Made by a program: the position numbers and the translations under genes
In this document: positions 1 through 10,799 of the stretch, piece after piece
How the letters are laid out: each line of letters starts with the position of its first letter
Position numbering within the stretch: the first letter of the stretch is position 1
Notes under the pieces: model-generated
Seen by the model: only the letters and a program-made list of their open reading frames with translations
Databases searched by the model: none
What the model was told of the DNA's origin: nothing
Source of the DNA: Phenylobacterium sp.
GTDB lineage: Bacteria > Pseudomonadota > Alphaproteobacteria > Caulobacterales > Caulobacteraceae
Direction: 5' to 3'
NCBI RefSeq assembly: GCF_025351295.1
Contig: NZ_JANXWD010000105.1
Span: 88,984-152,983 of the forward strand
Length of the DNA stretch: 64,000 bases

Positions 1-1593
1 GCCCCGGCCCGTGCCGCCCCGGAAGTTGGGCGCCACAACCGCATAGCCATGGCCGGCGAAGATCTGGAAGTTCATCGCGAACTCGGCGGCGACCTGCGAC
101 TGCGGCCCGCCGTGGCTGTACAGCATGGTCGGCAGCCGCTGGCCGGCCGGCGCGCCCGGCGGGGTCACCAGGAAGCCGTGCACCTCGGTCCCGTCGGCGC
201 TCTTGAAGCTGGTGCGCACGGTGGGCGCGACGGCGACCTCCTTCAGCCAGGCGTCGTTCTGGTGGCTGAGCTGGCGCAGCTTGCCGCCGGCGTCCACGGC
301 ATAGACCTCGGCCGGGGCCATGGGCGTCGACAGCAGCACGGCCAGGCCGTCCCTGGGCGCGGCCGCCGGCGCGGAGAACTTGCGCCAGCCGCCGGCCACC
401 TCCTTCGGCGCGCCGCCGGCCGCCGGGACCGCGACGATCCGCTGCGCCTCGTCGTCCTCGACCAGCACGCGGAGCCAGCGGCCGTCGGCCGACCAGACCG
501 GGTTGCTGACATTGCGGTCGAGGGCGGCGGTCAGCACCCGCGCCGCGCCGCCGGCCGCAGGGACCACCGCCAGCTTGTGCACCCCATAACCGATCAGCTT
601 GACCGGCCCGCCCTCGAGATAGGCGATCTCGCGCCCGTCGGGGCTCCAGGCCGGCCGGCTGGCCCATTCGTCGTCGTTGTCCGCGCCCTCGTAGGCGGTC
701 AGCCGCACCGGCTCGGCCGGCGCGGCGCCCACGGTCGCGAGATAGAGGTTGGAGTCGTAGGTCCGGTCGGGATCGGCCGCCCGCTTCGACGAGAACGCGA
801 TCTGCCGGCCGTCCGGCGACCAGGCGGGCAGCGCCTCGCGGAAGTCGCCGGTGGTCAGCCGCCGCGCCGCGCCCGTGGCGATGTCGTAGAGCAACAGCCG
901 CTGGCGCTTCTTGCCAAGGTAGCCGTCGATGTCCTGCTTGAACTGGAAGCGGTCGATGACGATCGGCTTGGGCGGCTTGTCCTTGTCGGCCCCGCCGCTC
1001 TGGGGGGTCGGCGACATCGCCGCCTCGGGCGCGGGCGCGCCGCCGGGCCGGGCCGGCGAGGGCACGATGGCCTCAGCGGCGGCGTTGGCGCGGGCGTCAG
1101 GGTCCGGGTCCTCGACCACCAGGGCAAGGGTCCTGGAGTCCGGGGACCAGGCATAGTCGGTCACCGCGCCGTGCACGCCGCCGATCGGCCGCCCCTCGCC
1201 GCCAGCCCGCGACATCAGCCACAGCTGGTCGTCGGCCTTGTCGTCGCCGCCACGCGCCGAGATGAACGCCAGCCACTGGCCGTCGGGGCTGAAGCGGGGC
1301 GTGGTCTCGCTTTCCTTGGCGCGGCTGGTCAGCTGCACGCTGCGCGCGCCGTCCCACGAGGTCATCCAAATGTGGCTGACCGGTTTGTCGGCGGTCACAT
1401 CCGTGCCGGCCACCGTATAGGCCACCCACTGGCCGGCCGGATCGACCTGGGGCTCGCTGACCACCAGCAGGCGGGCGATATCGTCCGGCCCGATCGGCCG
1501 CCCAGCCGTCATCGACCCGGCCGCCATCGCCCCGGACGACGTCACAGACGTCCCCGCAGCCACCGCCAGAGCCAGCGTCGTCCACTTCAGCAT
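1..1593 (-). CDS. S9 family peptidase (prolyl oligopeptidase/acylaminoacyl-peptidase-like), 3' end cut by window
   Basis: Exported serine peptidase; 531 codons are visible and the C-terminal part lies outside the window. The start at 1593 gives MLKWTTLALAVAAG and a hydrophobic signal peptide ending near residue 26 (GAMA-AG). A beta-propeller follows, seen as repeated PD40-type strands (FSPDGQWLAF, WSPDGRQIAFSS, WSPDGREIAYLEGG). The alpha/beta-hydrolase domain begins near residue 480 with YSHGGPQSQ and NFRGGTGRG, typical of S9 enzymes acting on short peptides. The catalytic Ser-Asp-His lie beyond the edge, so activity cannot be judged. A Pro/Ala-rich loop near residues 165-200 interrupts the propeller. 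Family known; substrate inferred only as peptides in the periplasm. Confidence 0.9.
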   Translation of the reverse strand, partial: MLKWTTLALAVAAGTSVTSSGAMAAGSMTAGRPIGPDDIARLLVVSEPQVDPAGQWVAYTVAGTDVTADKPVSHIWMTSWDGARSVQLTSRAKESETTPRFSPDGQWLAFISARGGDDKADDQLWLMSRAGGEGRPIGGVHGAVTDYAWSPDSRTLALVVEDPDPDARANAAAEAIVPSPARPGGAPAPEAAMSPTPQSGGADKDKPPKPIVIDRFQFKQDIDGYLGKKRQRLLLYDIATGAARRLTTGDFREALPAWSPDGRQIAFSSKRAADPDRTYDSNLYLATVGAAPAEPVRLTAYEGADNDDEWASRPAWSPDGREIAYLEGGPVKLIGYGVHKLAVVPAAGGAARVLTAALDRNVSNPVWSADGRWLRVLVEDDEAQRIVAVPAAGGAPKEVAGGWRKFSAPAAAPRDGLAVLLSTPMAPAEVYAVDAGGKLRQLSHQNDAWLKEVAVAPTVRTSFKSADGTEVHGFLVTPPGAPAGQRLPTMLYSHGGPQSQVAAEFAMNFQIFAGHGYAVVAPNFRGGTGRG

Positions 1594-1766
1594 GATCGTT
1601 TGCCCCTCGGCCAAGACTCGCAGACTGACCGATCGCGACGCGCACCGCATCCGATAAAGCGCCGCCGCGCGCACCACCGAAGCGGGCCGCAATTCGCCAA
1701 CTGGCCGTCGCCACGCGCCGCAAAGTCCGCTCAAGTCCGCGATCATCGAAGCCACGAGGTCTCCCC

Positions 1767-2435
1767 ATGCACATCGGCCTGATCGGCGGCATCGGGCCGG
1801 CGGCGACGGAGTTCTACTAAAGGGCCCTGGTCCGGGCGCATGCCGCGGCCGAGCGCCGGCTGGAGCTGACCATCGCCCACGCCGACCTGCGGGAGATGGC
1901 CGCCAACATGTACGCCGGCCGCCCCGAGGCCCAGGCGGCCGCCTTCGCGCGCCACGTGGATCGGCTGAAGGCCGGCGGCTGCGGCGCGGTGGCGGTGACC
2001 TCGATGGGCGGTCACTTCTGCATCCGGCAACTGGAAGCCATCTCCAGCCTGCCGCTGATCGACGCCATCCCGGCCCTGGACCGCCACTTCGCCGCCTCGG
2101 GCTTGCGCAGGGTCGGCGTCCTGGACTCGCGGAACGCCATGGCATCGCGGCTGTACGGCGTGGGCTCGGTGGAGGTGATGGCGCCGGCCGACGAAGACCT
2201 CCCTACCGTCCACGCCACCTATGTCGCCATGGCCGCGGCGGCGGAGGCCACGGACGCGCAATGCCGCTACCTCGCCGAGCAGGGCCAGAAGCTCCATGAG
2301 GCCGGCGCCGAGGCCATCGTGCTGGGCGGCACGGACCTCTTCCTGGCCTTCGACGGCCGGCCACCACCCTACCCGCTCATCGACAGCGCCCTGGTGCACG
2401 CCGCAGCCATCGCCCGCGTCGCGATGGGCGCCTAG
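1767..2435 (+). pseudogene. aspartate/glutamate racemase-family protein, interrupted by a nonsense codon
   Basis: From ATG 1767 the frame reads MHIGLIGGIGPAATEFY, the classic racemase N-terminus, and then hits TAA at 1818-1820. The same frame continues intact (RALVRAHAAAERRLELTIAH) to the stop at 2435. A single change from TAC or TAT would restore a 222-residue protein. Re-initiation at ATG 1896 would lose the N-terminal loop. The usual catalytic cysteines also look absent: SMGGHF stands where CNTAH-type sequence is expected, and LGGTDLF where GCTEL is usual. Either this is a decaying gene or the base is a sequence error. It is divergent from the S9 peptidase gene and convergent with the GNAT gene. 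Confidence 0.75.
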
Positions 2436-2465
2436 GCTTAAGGGCGCAGGCTCCGTACGGCCTCG

Positions 2466-2972
2466 TCATCCCCCCTCGTCGGTGAGCCTCAGCAGGTAGC
2501 AGGGTTCCAGCAGGCCGGTGGGCGGATAGTGCTCATCGTGGGTGTAGGTGAAGCCGAGCTTTCGCAGGGTCCGCCCCGAGGCGTGGTTCTGCGGGTGATG
2601 CCCGGCGAACAGCGCCGGAACGCCCCGGGCCGCCGCCCAGGCGATCACCGCCCGCCCCGCCTCGGTGGCGTAGCCCTGCCCCCAGGCCTCGCGGCGCAAA
2701 TGGTATCCCAGCTCCAGGACGCCGGCCGCCGGGTCCCTAGGCTGCAGGCCGCAGCAGCCGACCGGCGCGCCGGTGTCGCGGCGGAACAGGGGCCAGTACT
2801 GGATTCCGTGGTGAAGCAGGTTCGAGATCTCGGCCTCTAGGCGCGTCCGCACCTGGACGGGGGTGAACGGGCCCCCGCTCAGCCGCGTCACCTCCGGGTC
2901 GCCCCAGATCGCGGTCGCCAGGGCGTCGTCGTCCGTCGTCCACGTCCCGAACCCGAGACGTTCCGAGGTCAT
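2466..2972 (-). CDS. GNAT family N-acetyltransferase (RimJ/RimL-type)
   Basis: 168 residues from ATG 2972 (MTSERLGFGTWTTDDD). The acetyl-CoA binding region is visible as LGYHLRREAWGQGYATEAG, the (R/Q)xxGxG/A signature, followed by NHASGRTLRKLGF, which is typical of GNATs that modify protein N-termini or small amines. The open frame runs far upstream, but its sequence there is Arg/Gly-rich and non-protein-like, and it lies opposite the histidine kinase gene, so the long form is rejected. A start at 3029 (MAPEVVPP) would add 19 residues. The substrate cannot be told. Confidence 0.85.
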   Translation of the reverse strand: MTSERLGFGTWTTDDDALATAIWGDPEVTRLSGGPFTPVQVRTRLEAEISNLLHHGIQYWPLFRRDTGAPVGCCGLQPRDPAAGVLELGYHLRREAWGQGYATEAGRAVIAWAAARGVPALFAGHHPQNHASGRTLRKLGFTYTHDEHYPPTGLLEPCYLLRLTDEGG

Positions 2973-3242
2973 GAAACAGGCGCGCGACCGGCCGGCGTCG
3001 GCGCGAGGCGGAACCACTTCAGGCGCCATGTCGACCATCCCCCTGCTGACGCCGGTCCCGGCCACCGGGCCCATCGCGCCGGCGCAGGGTCCTGCTAAAC
3101 CTTCGGCGTCGCCTTTGGGAGCCCGCATGCGCTGCACCGCGGCCGGCAGCCTGCGGCGACGGGTCGCAATCCCATAACGTTCATCTCTCGGTGTGAGTTC
3201 GCGGCCATAAGCTTGGCCGATCCCTGCGCGGAATGTGATCCG

Positions 3243-5036
<1,794 letters not shown>

Positions 5037-5098
5037 GTGGTCGCGCGCCCGGCCGCGATCCTGCTAACCTTGCGGGTCCCTGCCGCTCCGGAGCCCGC

Positions 5099-6865
<1,767 letters not shown>

Positions 6866-6895
6866 GCCGATCTTCTCCGCTCAACTGAGGGCTAT

Positions 6896-6950
6896 CTCCT
6901 CACCCGTAGGGGGAGGGGGTTATAGTGATTGCCGGATCGAGCGACACTTT
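6896..6950 (+). repeat. left inverted repeat of the cassette
   Basis: 55 nt, beginning CTCCTCACCCGTAGGGGG and ending GATCGAGCGACACTTT. It matches the reverse complement of 8914-8963 with three mismatches and one 5-nt gap. The outer half is the same G-rich motif found in the palindromic element at 24521-24626. The rest of the 6866-7249 gap (to the next start) shows no other gene or clear promoter. Confidence 0.85.
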
Positions 6951-7249
6951 CGACAGTGTTTCACAGCATCGAGGATCGATTGGGAATCCCTATTGCGGGC
7001 ATGAGCAACGCCCTCATGAACTTCAGAACGCGGGAAAGTGGATAGTCGGGCCTATTGCTCGTCGCGCGGCGGGGGCCCCACGCTAGTGCGCAACAGGCAC
7101 GCAGCAGCGTCCCTCTTCGACCGCAAACCTAATGACCAAAAACTGCGCCTAATCCCCGCGCGCAACTACACGAGATTGACAGAGGTAGCACTGAGGGAAA
7201 CGCAATCGTCCAGGTAGCGTGTCCCTCTCCGTCTAGAATCGAGGGCGTC

Positions 7250-7873
7250 ATGGGCACCCACCCGACATCTAGCCGCCGCGCCACCAAGGCTGAGCTTTCG
7301 GTTTGGGAATGGAAGCTGGGCGGTTGGCGGAAGCCCAGGGGCTTCGCCATGATCGTCCAGGCGATGCGTCGTCACCATGCCGACCATACGCTGGACCAAC
7401 CCGGCTCTGTGTTCCGCGACGCCTACGTTGCCGCGAAATGTGCGACGGCGTGGAAGGCCGATGGTGTCAGACTAGGTGCTGATCCACCAGACTTCGAACT
7501 GAAACACGCCGGGCGGGTCGAGCGGTACGAGGTCGCTGAATTCATTGCGCCCGGTCGCCGGCGCGGCAACGAACTAAAGGCCGACCGTCTTCTGGCCCCC
7601 GAACAGCGAAATAAACCTCAGCACATTCCCCAAGAGCAGTGGACCCCTGCCGCAAGCGCGCTGGAAGAGGTAGCCCGCGTCGCGCGGGAGAAAGCTGACA
7701 AGGGCTATCCGGCCTATACGTCGCTGGTCCTCTATCTGAATATCTGGCCGGTTGCAGGCCAAGCCGCCTACCAGCGTGGCATTGGCCCGGCGGTAGCCCC
7801 CGCGTTGAACGTCTTCAAGGAGGTCTGGGTGTTGGGCAATGGCACGTTGCGTCAGATTGGTTTCGCTAGCTGA
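7250..7873 (+). CDS. hypothetical protein, cassette gene 1
   Basis: 207 residues from ATG 7250 (MGTHPTSSRRATK); not recognised with certainty. The N-terminal part is basic and Trp-rich (SVWEWKLGGWRKPRG). The centre reads DPPDFELKHAGRVERYEVAEF followed by PGRRRGNELK. An acidic PDF/E pair, a short turn, then a beta strand with a second acid is the spacing seen in restriction-endonuclease-like folds, but the expected lysine is not obvious. The C-terminal half is more hydrophobic (YTSLVLYLNIWPV). No signal peptide or membrane segment. It lies 83 nt before the DUF4238 gene on the same strand, so the pair may be one operon. Nuclease-like fold is speculation. Confidence 0.6.
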   Translation: MGTHPTSSRRATKAELSVWEWKLGGWRKPRGFAMIVQAMRRHHADHTLDQPGSVFRDAYVAAKCATAWKADGVRLGADPPDFELKHAGRVERYEVAEFIAPGRRRGNELKADRLLAPEQRNKPQHIPQEQWTPAASALEEVARVAREKADKGYPAYTSLVLYLNIWPVAGQAAYQRGIGPAVAPALNVFKEVWVLGNGTLRQIGFAS

Positions 7874-7956
7874 AGCGCTTGCGTAGGGCGTTGATCGCGC
7901 GGGCCTATCGCAACACTTTAGGGCGCGGCTTCGCAGAGCCAAGGGAGCGGGATGGC

Positions 7957-8859
7957 GTGAAGCCGGCGAATCCACCACGACGTCACCATTTCGCACCGGT
8001 CTTTTACCTCAGGAGGTGGGCCGGCGCTGACTGCCGACTTGAACAGTTCAGCCGGCCCGGCGGCGCTGAGGTCAAGGTTCGAAGGCTTCCGCCAACAGCC
8101 ACGGGATACGCAGACGATCTCTACGCAATGCCTGGTCTTGAGCCCCATCTCGTCCAACAGGTCGAGCAGAAGTTCATGCAGCAAGTTGACGATCAGGCTG
8201 CGGATGTTCTCGCGATGCTGGAGGCCGGTGGACCGATAAAATGGACAAGCGCCACCCGCAGCGCTTGGAGCCGCTTTCTACAGTCCACGCGCCTCCGGAC
8301 CCCAGCCGATATTCTGGGTATTAAGGCCGCGACCGAGCGGGATTGGGGGCAAACTGTTCCCGAAATTCAGGCCCAGTACGACGCGATAAGAAAGCCCGAT
8401 GATCCTGCGACGCTGGAAGAGTTCTTTGTGAAGCGCGAGCCGCGCATCGTCGAAAACGTTGCCATGCTCATCGCCACTAAGCTCATCGATAACCCGAAGA
8501 TCGGCGAGCACATCAACGGCATGCAGTGGGACGTCCTGCGGTTGGAATCGAACCTCGACCTTTTCACCTCAGATCGTAGCCTGGAGCAGGTCAAAGGACT
8601 TGGTGATCCGGGCGCACTCATCGCCCTCCCGATAGGTCCGCGCCGGCTATTCGTGGCGGCCAACAAGCGTGAGACGCTCGAATTCATCAGAGGCATGGCA
8701 CCGCGCGAAATCGTTCGGGTGCGCAATGGATACACAGTCCGAGGCGCGGCGGAATTCGTGTGGGCCCGAAATCGTAGCGACGTGAAATTCATCCGAGAGA
8801 ACATGAGCGCCGCCACGATTAAGTCGGCAGGCGAGCGGCTCGGCGGACCGTCGTCCTGA
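7957..8859 (+). CDS. DUF4238 domain-containing protein, cassette gene 2
   Basis: 300 residues. I chose GTG 7957 because AAGGGAG at 7941-7947 sits at good spacing and the domain starts just after it (PPRRHHFAPVFYLRRWA). This RHH..P.FYL motif is the hallmark of the DUF4238 family. Later conserved-looking pieces include LEQVKGLGDPGALIALPIGP and a motif around LFTSDR in the centre, which in this family follows a W..L...... stretch (MQWDVLRLES). Soluble, no signal peptide. DUF4238 has no established biochemical role that I can name. A TTG at 7879 would lengthen it by 26 residues. Confidence 0.8.
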   Translation: MKPANPPRRHHFAPVFYLRRWAGADCRLEQFSRPGGAEVKVRRLPPTATGYADDLYAMPGLEPHLVQQVEQKFMQQVDDQAADVLAMLEAGGPIKWTSATRSAWSRFLQSTRLRTPADILGIKAATERDWGQTVPEIQAQYDAIRKPDDPATLEEFFVKREPRIVENVAMLIATKLIDNPKIGEHINGMQWDVLRLESNLDLFTSDRSLEQVKGLGDPGALIALPIGPRRLFVAANKRETLEFIRGMAPREIVRVRNGYTVRGAAEFVWARNRSDVKFIRENMSAATIKSAGERLGGPSS

Positions 8860-8913
8860 TCGTTCTTTCCAACGAAGCGACGCCCGCCAATCGACCTGGA
8901 GTGCATCTGGTCA

Positions 8914-8963
8914 AAAGTGTCGCTCGATCCCGCGATCCCTATAACCCCCCTACGGGTGAGGAG
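8914..8963 (-). repeat. right inverted repeat of the cassette
   Basis: 50 nt, reverse-complementary to 6896-6950: reading inwards on the minus strand it begins CTCCTCACCCGTAGGGGG and ends GATCGAGCGACACTTT. It lacks the extra AGGGG seen on the left. Its outer end GTGAGGAG forms the Shine-Dalgarno of the gene starting at 8971. Confidence 0.85.
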
Positions 8964-8970
8964 AGCGGCT

Positions 8971-9561
8971 GTGGGATCGGATGCGGAGCCCATGTTCTTT
9001 GCGACGCCGGGCGAATGGCGCGCCTGGCTGCAGGCGAACCACGCCACCGAAATCGAGCTCTCGGTCGGGTTCTGGAAGACGGACAGCGGCAAGGCCTCGA
9101 TCACCTGGCCGCAGAGCGTCGACGAGGCGCTGTGCTTCGGCTGGATCGACGGGGTCCGCCATCGGATCGACGACGCGGCCTACCGAATCCGCTTCACGCC
9201 CCGCAAGCCCGGTGGCATCTGGAGCCAGGTGAACGTCAGACGGTACGCCGAGCTGCAGGCGCAGGGCCGCATCCGCCCCGCCGGCCAGGCCGCCTACGAT
9301 ATCGGCAAGGACCGCACCCAGGTCTATTCCTATGAACGCGCGACCGCCGAGTTCACGCCGGAAGAGGCCGCGCGCTTCCAGGCCAACGCCGCCGCCTGGG
9401 CCTTTTTCCAGGCCACGCCGGCCGGCTACCGCAAGGTCTCGATCCATCGCGTGGTGTCGGCCAGGGGCGCGGCCACCCGGCTCAGACGCCTCGACTTCCT
9501 GATCGACGCCTCGGCGCAAGGCCTTAGACTGGGCTCGCCCACCCAGATCGATCGAGGCTGA
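8971..9561 (+). CDS. YdeI/OmpD-associated family protein
   Basis: 196 residues from GTG 8971, preceded by GAGGAGAG at 8958-8965. The family core is clear: MFFATPGEWRAWLQANH, SITWPQSVDEALCFGWIDG and FTPRKPGGIWSQVN. It belongs to the YdeI/OmpD-associated group. Some homologues are annotated as bacteriocin-protection proteins, but their biochemical role is unsettled. Soluble. The frame is also open further upstream through the inverted repeat; that extension lacks family similarity. Nine nt separate it from the YjbR-family gene, with which it probably forms an operon. The inserted cassette now supplies its leader, so its original promoter may have been displaced. Confidence 0.88.
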   Translation: MGSDAEPMFFATPGEWRAWLQANHATEIELSVGFWKTDSGKASITWPQSVDEALCFGWIDGVRHRIDDAAYRIRFTPRKPGGIWSQVNVRRYAELQAQGRIRPAGQAAYDIGKDRTQVYSYERATAEFTPEEAARFQANAAAWAFFQATPAGYRKVSIHRVVSARGAATRLRRLDFLIDASAQGLRLGSPTQIDRG

Positions 9562-9569
9562 GACGCCCC

Positions 9570-9920
9570 ATGACCAAGGACGAGATGACCGCCATCGTGA
9601 TGGCCTTTCCGGGCGCCGAACCGGGGATGAGCTATGGCAGCCCGTCGTTCAAGCTGAACGGCAAGTTCTTCACCCGCCTGCGCCGCGAGGACCAGAGCGT
9701 GGTGCTGCTGGACATCGGCCCGGACGAGCGCGAGATGCTGATGGAGGCCGAACCCGCCACCTTCCACATCACGCCGCACTACAAGGACTATCCCAGCGTG
9801 CTGGCGCGGATCGAGACCCTGCACCCCGGCTCGTTCCGCAACTTCCTGGAACGCCGCTTCCGCAAGATCGCCAAGAAGACGGCGGTCAAGGCGTGGGAGG
9901 CGGAGCGCGCGCGCTCCTAA
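9570..9920 (+). CDS. MmcQ/YjbR family DNA-binding-like protein
   Basis: 116 residues, a typical full length for the family. Visible hallmarks are the N-terminal MTKDEMTAIVMAFPGAE, the central GKFFTRLRRED and the C-terminal W(E/K)-type tail. Members have a cyclic CyaY-like alpha/beta fold and have been called DNA-binding, but no precise activity is established. Follows the YdeI-family gene by 9 nt and ends at the hairpin 9921-9959, so these two genes share a transcript. Confidence 0.88.
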   Translation: MTKDEMTAIVMAFPGAEPGMSYGSPSFKLNGKFFTRLRREDQSVVLLDIGPDEREMLMEAEPATFHITPHYKDYPSVLARIETLHPGSFRNFLERRFRKIAKKTAVKAWEAERARS

Positions 9921-9959
9921 TGATCGTCATCCCGCAGACAAGCCGCGGGATGACGATCA
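9921..9959. terminator. perfect 15-bp hairpin between convergent genes (dispersed palindrome family)
   Basis: TGATCGTCATCCCGC at 9921-9935 pairs perfectly with 9945-9959 around a 9-nt loop. It begins at the end of the YjbR-family gene and precedes the end of the lipocalin gene, so it can end both transcripts. The core GTCATCCCGC/GCGGGATGAC recurs at 12758, 15986 and (shorter) 59035. No T-run follows. Confidence 0.7.
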
Positions 9960-9974
9960 AGAGACAGGAGGTGG

Positions 9975-10508
9975 TTACTTCGCCGCCAATTCCGGGAATT
10001 CCAGCGCGCCGGTGTAGCCCCAGCTCTTCACCTCGGCGGTCAGCTTCTCGACCAGCTCGGCCGAGGGGTGGGGGTCGCGGGTGTAGATGTTGATCATGTC
10101 CATGTTGGGCGTGGACTGCAGGAACCACTCGTTGGTGTGGTCGATCATCCAGTACTCGCGGGCGATCGGCACGAAGCCGAACAGCTGGTAGCTGACGTGG
10201 ACCTTGGTGTTCTGGCCGGGGTTGAGGATCTTCAGCGGCCCGCCAATCACTTTCTCCTTGCCGGTCGGGGTCTGGTCGCGGCAGCCGTCGCGCTGGGTGA
10301 CCTTGTCGCCCTTGCGCAGGTAGTCGGTATAGCCGGCAACGCAGCCGTCGGTGAGCTTCATCGGGGTGCGGCCGATCTCGTACCAGCGGCCGTTGAAGAA
10401 GTTGGCCGCGTCCACCGGCTTGGCGGGTTCCGGCGCCTTCTGCGCATCGGCGGCGAGGGCGGGTCCCGCCAGGGCGAGGGCCATCAGCGTGGCGGTGAGG
10501 GTTTTCAT
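9975..10508 (-). CDS. lipocalin family protein, secreted
   Basis: 177 residues with a clear signal peptide (MKTLTATLMALALAGPALAA, cleavage near residue 20). The lipocalin first motif is GRWYEIGRTPMK (GxW). NPGQNTKVHVSYQLFG and the EYWMIDH strand fit the Blc/lazarillo branch, though the usual YWVL appears as EYWMI. There is no lipobox Cys, so it is likely periplasmic rather than a lipoprotein. It would bind a small hydrophobic ligand. It sits 9 nt after the small gene 10518-10742 and is probably co-transcribed with it. Confidence 0.85.
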   Translation of the reverse strand: MKTLTATLMALALAGPALAADAQKAPEPAKPVDAANFFNGRWYEIGRTPMKLTDGCVAGYTDYLRKGDKVTQRDGCRDQTPTGKEKVIGGPLKILNPGQNTKVHVSYQLFGFVPIAREYWMIDHTNEWFLQSTPNMDMINIYTRDPHPSAELVEKLTAEVKSWGYTGALEFPELAAK

Positions 10509-10517
10509 GGGTCGCTC

Positions 10518-10742
10518 CTAGAATTCATCTTCGATAGAGGCGCGGAAGTGCTCGAACACCTCGCGCAGCTTCTGGTCCGGTTCGATCTCCGGCTCGGCGT
10601 CTTCCGGCTCCGGCGCGTCGGGCGCGATCAGCCGGCCGACCACCGCGCCGTGCTGCACCAGCAGCAGTTCCTCGCCGGCCGGCAGGTCGGTCAGCACGGC
10701 GGCGATCCTGGGCGGCAGGTCATCTAGGTCGAGGCGGGCCAT
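10518..10742 (-). CDS. small acidic hypothetical protein, antitoxin-like start
   Basis: 74 residues. The first half (LPAGEELLLVQHGAVVGRLI) resembles the beta-hairpin of Phd/YefM-type antitoxins or related small DNA-binding proteins. The second half is highly acidic (PEPEDAEPEIEPDQ). There is no adjacent toxin-like partner: the neighbour is a lipocalin. Real coding is supported by the tight 9-nt spacing to that gene. Function unknown; the antitoxin idea is weak. Confidence 0.6.
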   Translation of the reverse strand: MARLDLDDLPPRIAAVLTDLPAGEELLLVQHGAVVGRLIAPDAPEPEDAEPEIEPDQKLREVFEHFRASIEDEF

Positions 10743-10799
10743 GGGGCAATCCTAGACCGCTTCCGGCGCCGCGGGTAAACCCGCCCAAAGGGAACATTG

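Larger units (their letters stand above)
6896..8963. mobile_element. two-gene cassette bounded by ~50-bp inverted repeats (candidate mobile or transferred unit)
   Basis: Inference. A ~2.07 kb segment lies between inverted copies of the same sequence, at 6896-6950 and 8914-8963. It holds two genes of unknown function on the plus strand. By eye it is less G+C-rich than the surrounding DNA and uses more A/T-ending codons. There is no transposase inside, so if mobile it would need help from elsewhere. The right repeat contains the ribosome-binding site of the following YdeI-family gene. No clear target-site duplication was seen. An alternative is that two dispersed repeat copies simply flank an older insertion. 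Confidence 0.45.

Noticed and set aside
49..1782. 577-codon plus-strand frame
   Set aside because: It lies opposite the S9 peptidase gene; its sequence is Arg/Gly/Ala-rich with no domain, a result of high G+C.
10518..10742. Antitoxin of a toxin-antitoxin pair
   Set aside because: No toxin-like gene adjoins it; the partner is a secreted lipocalin, so only a hypothetical label is kept.
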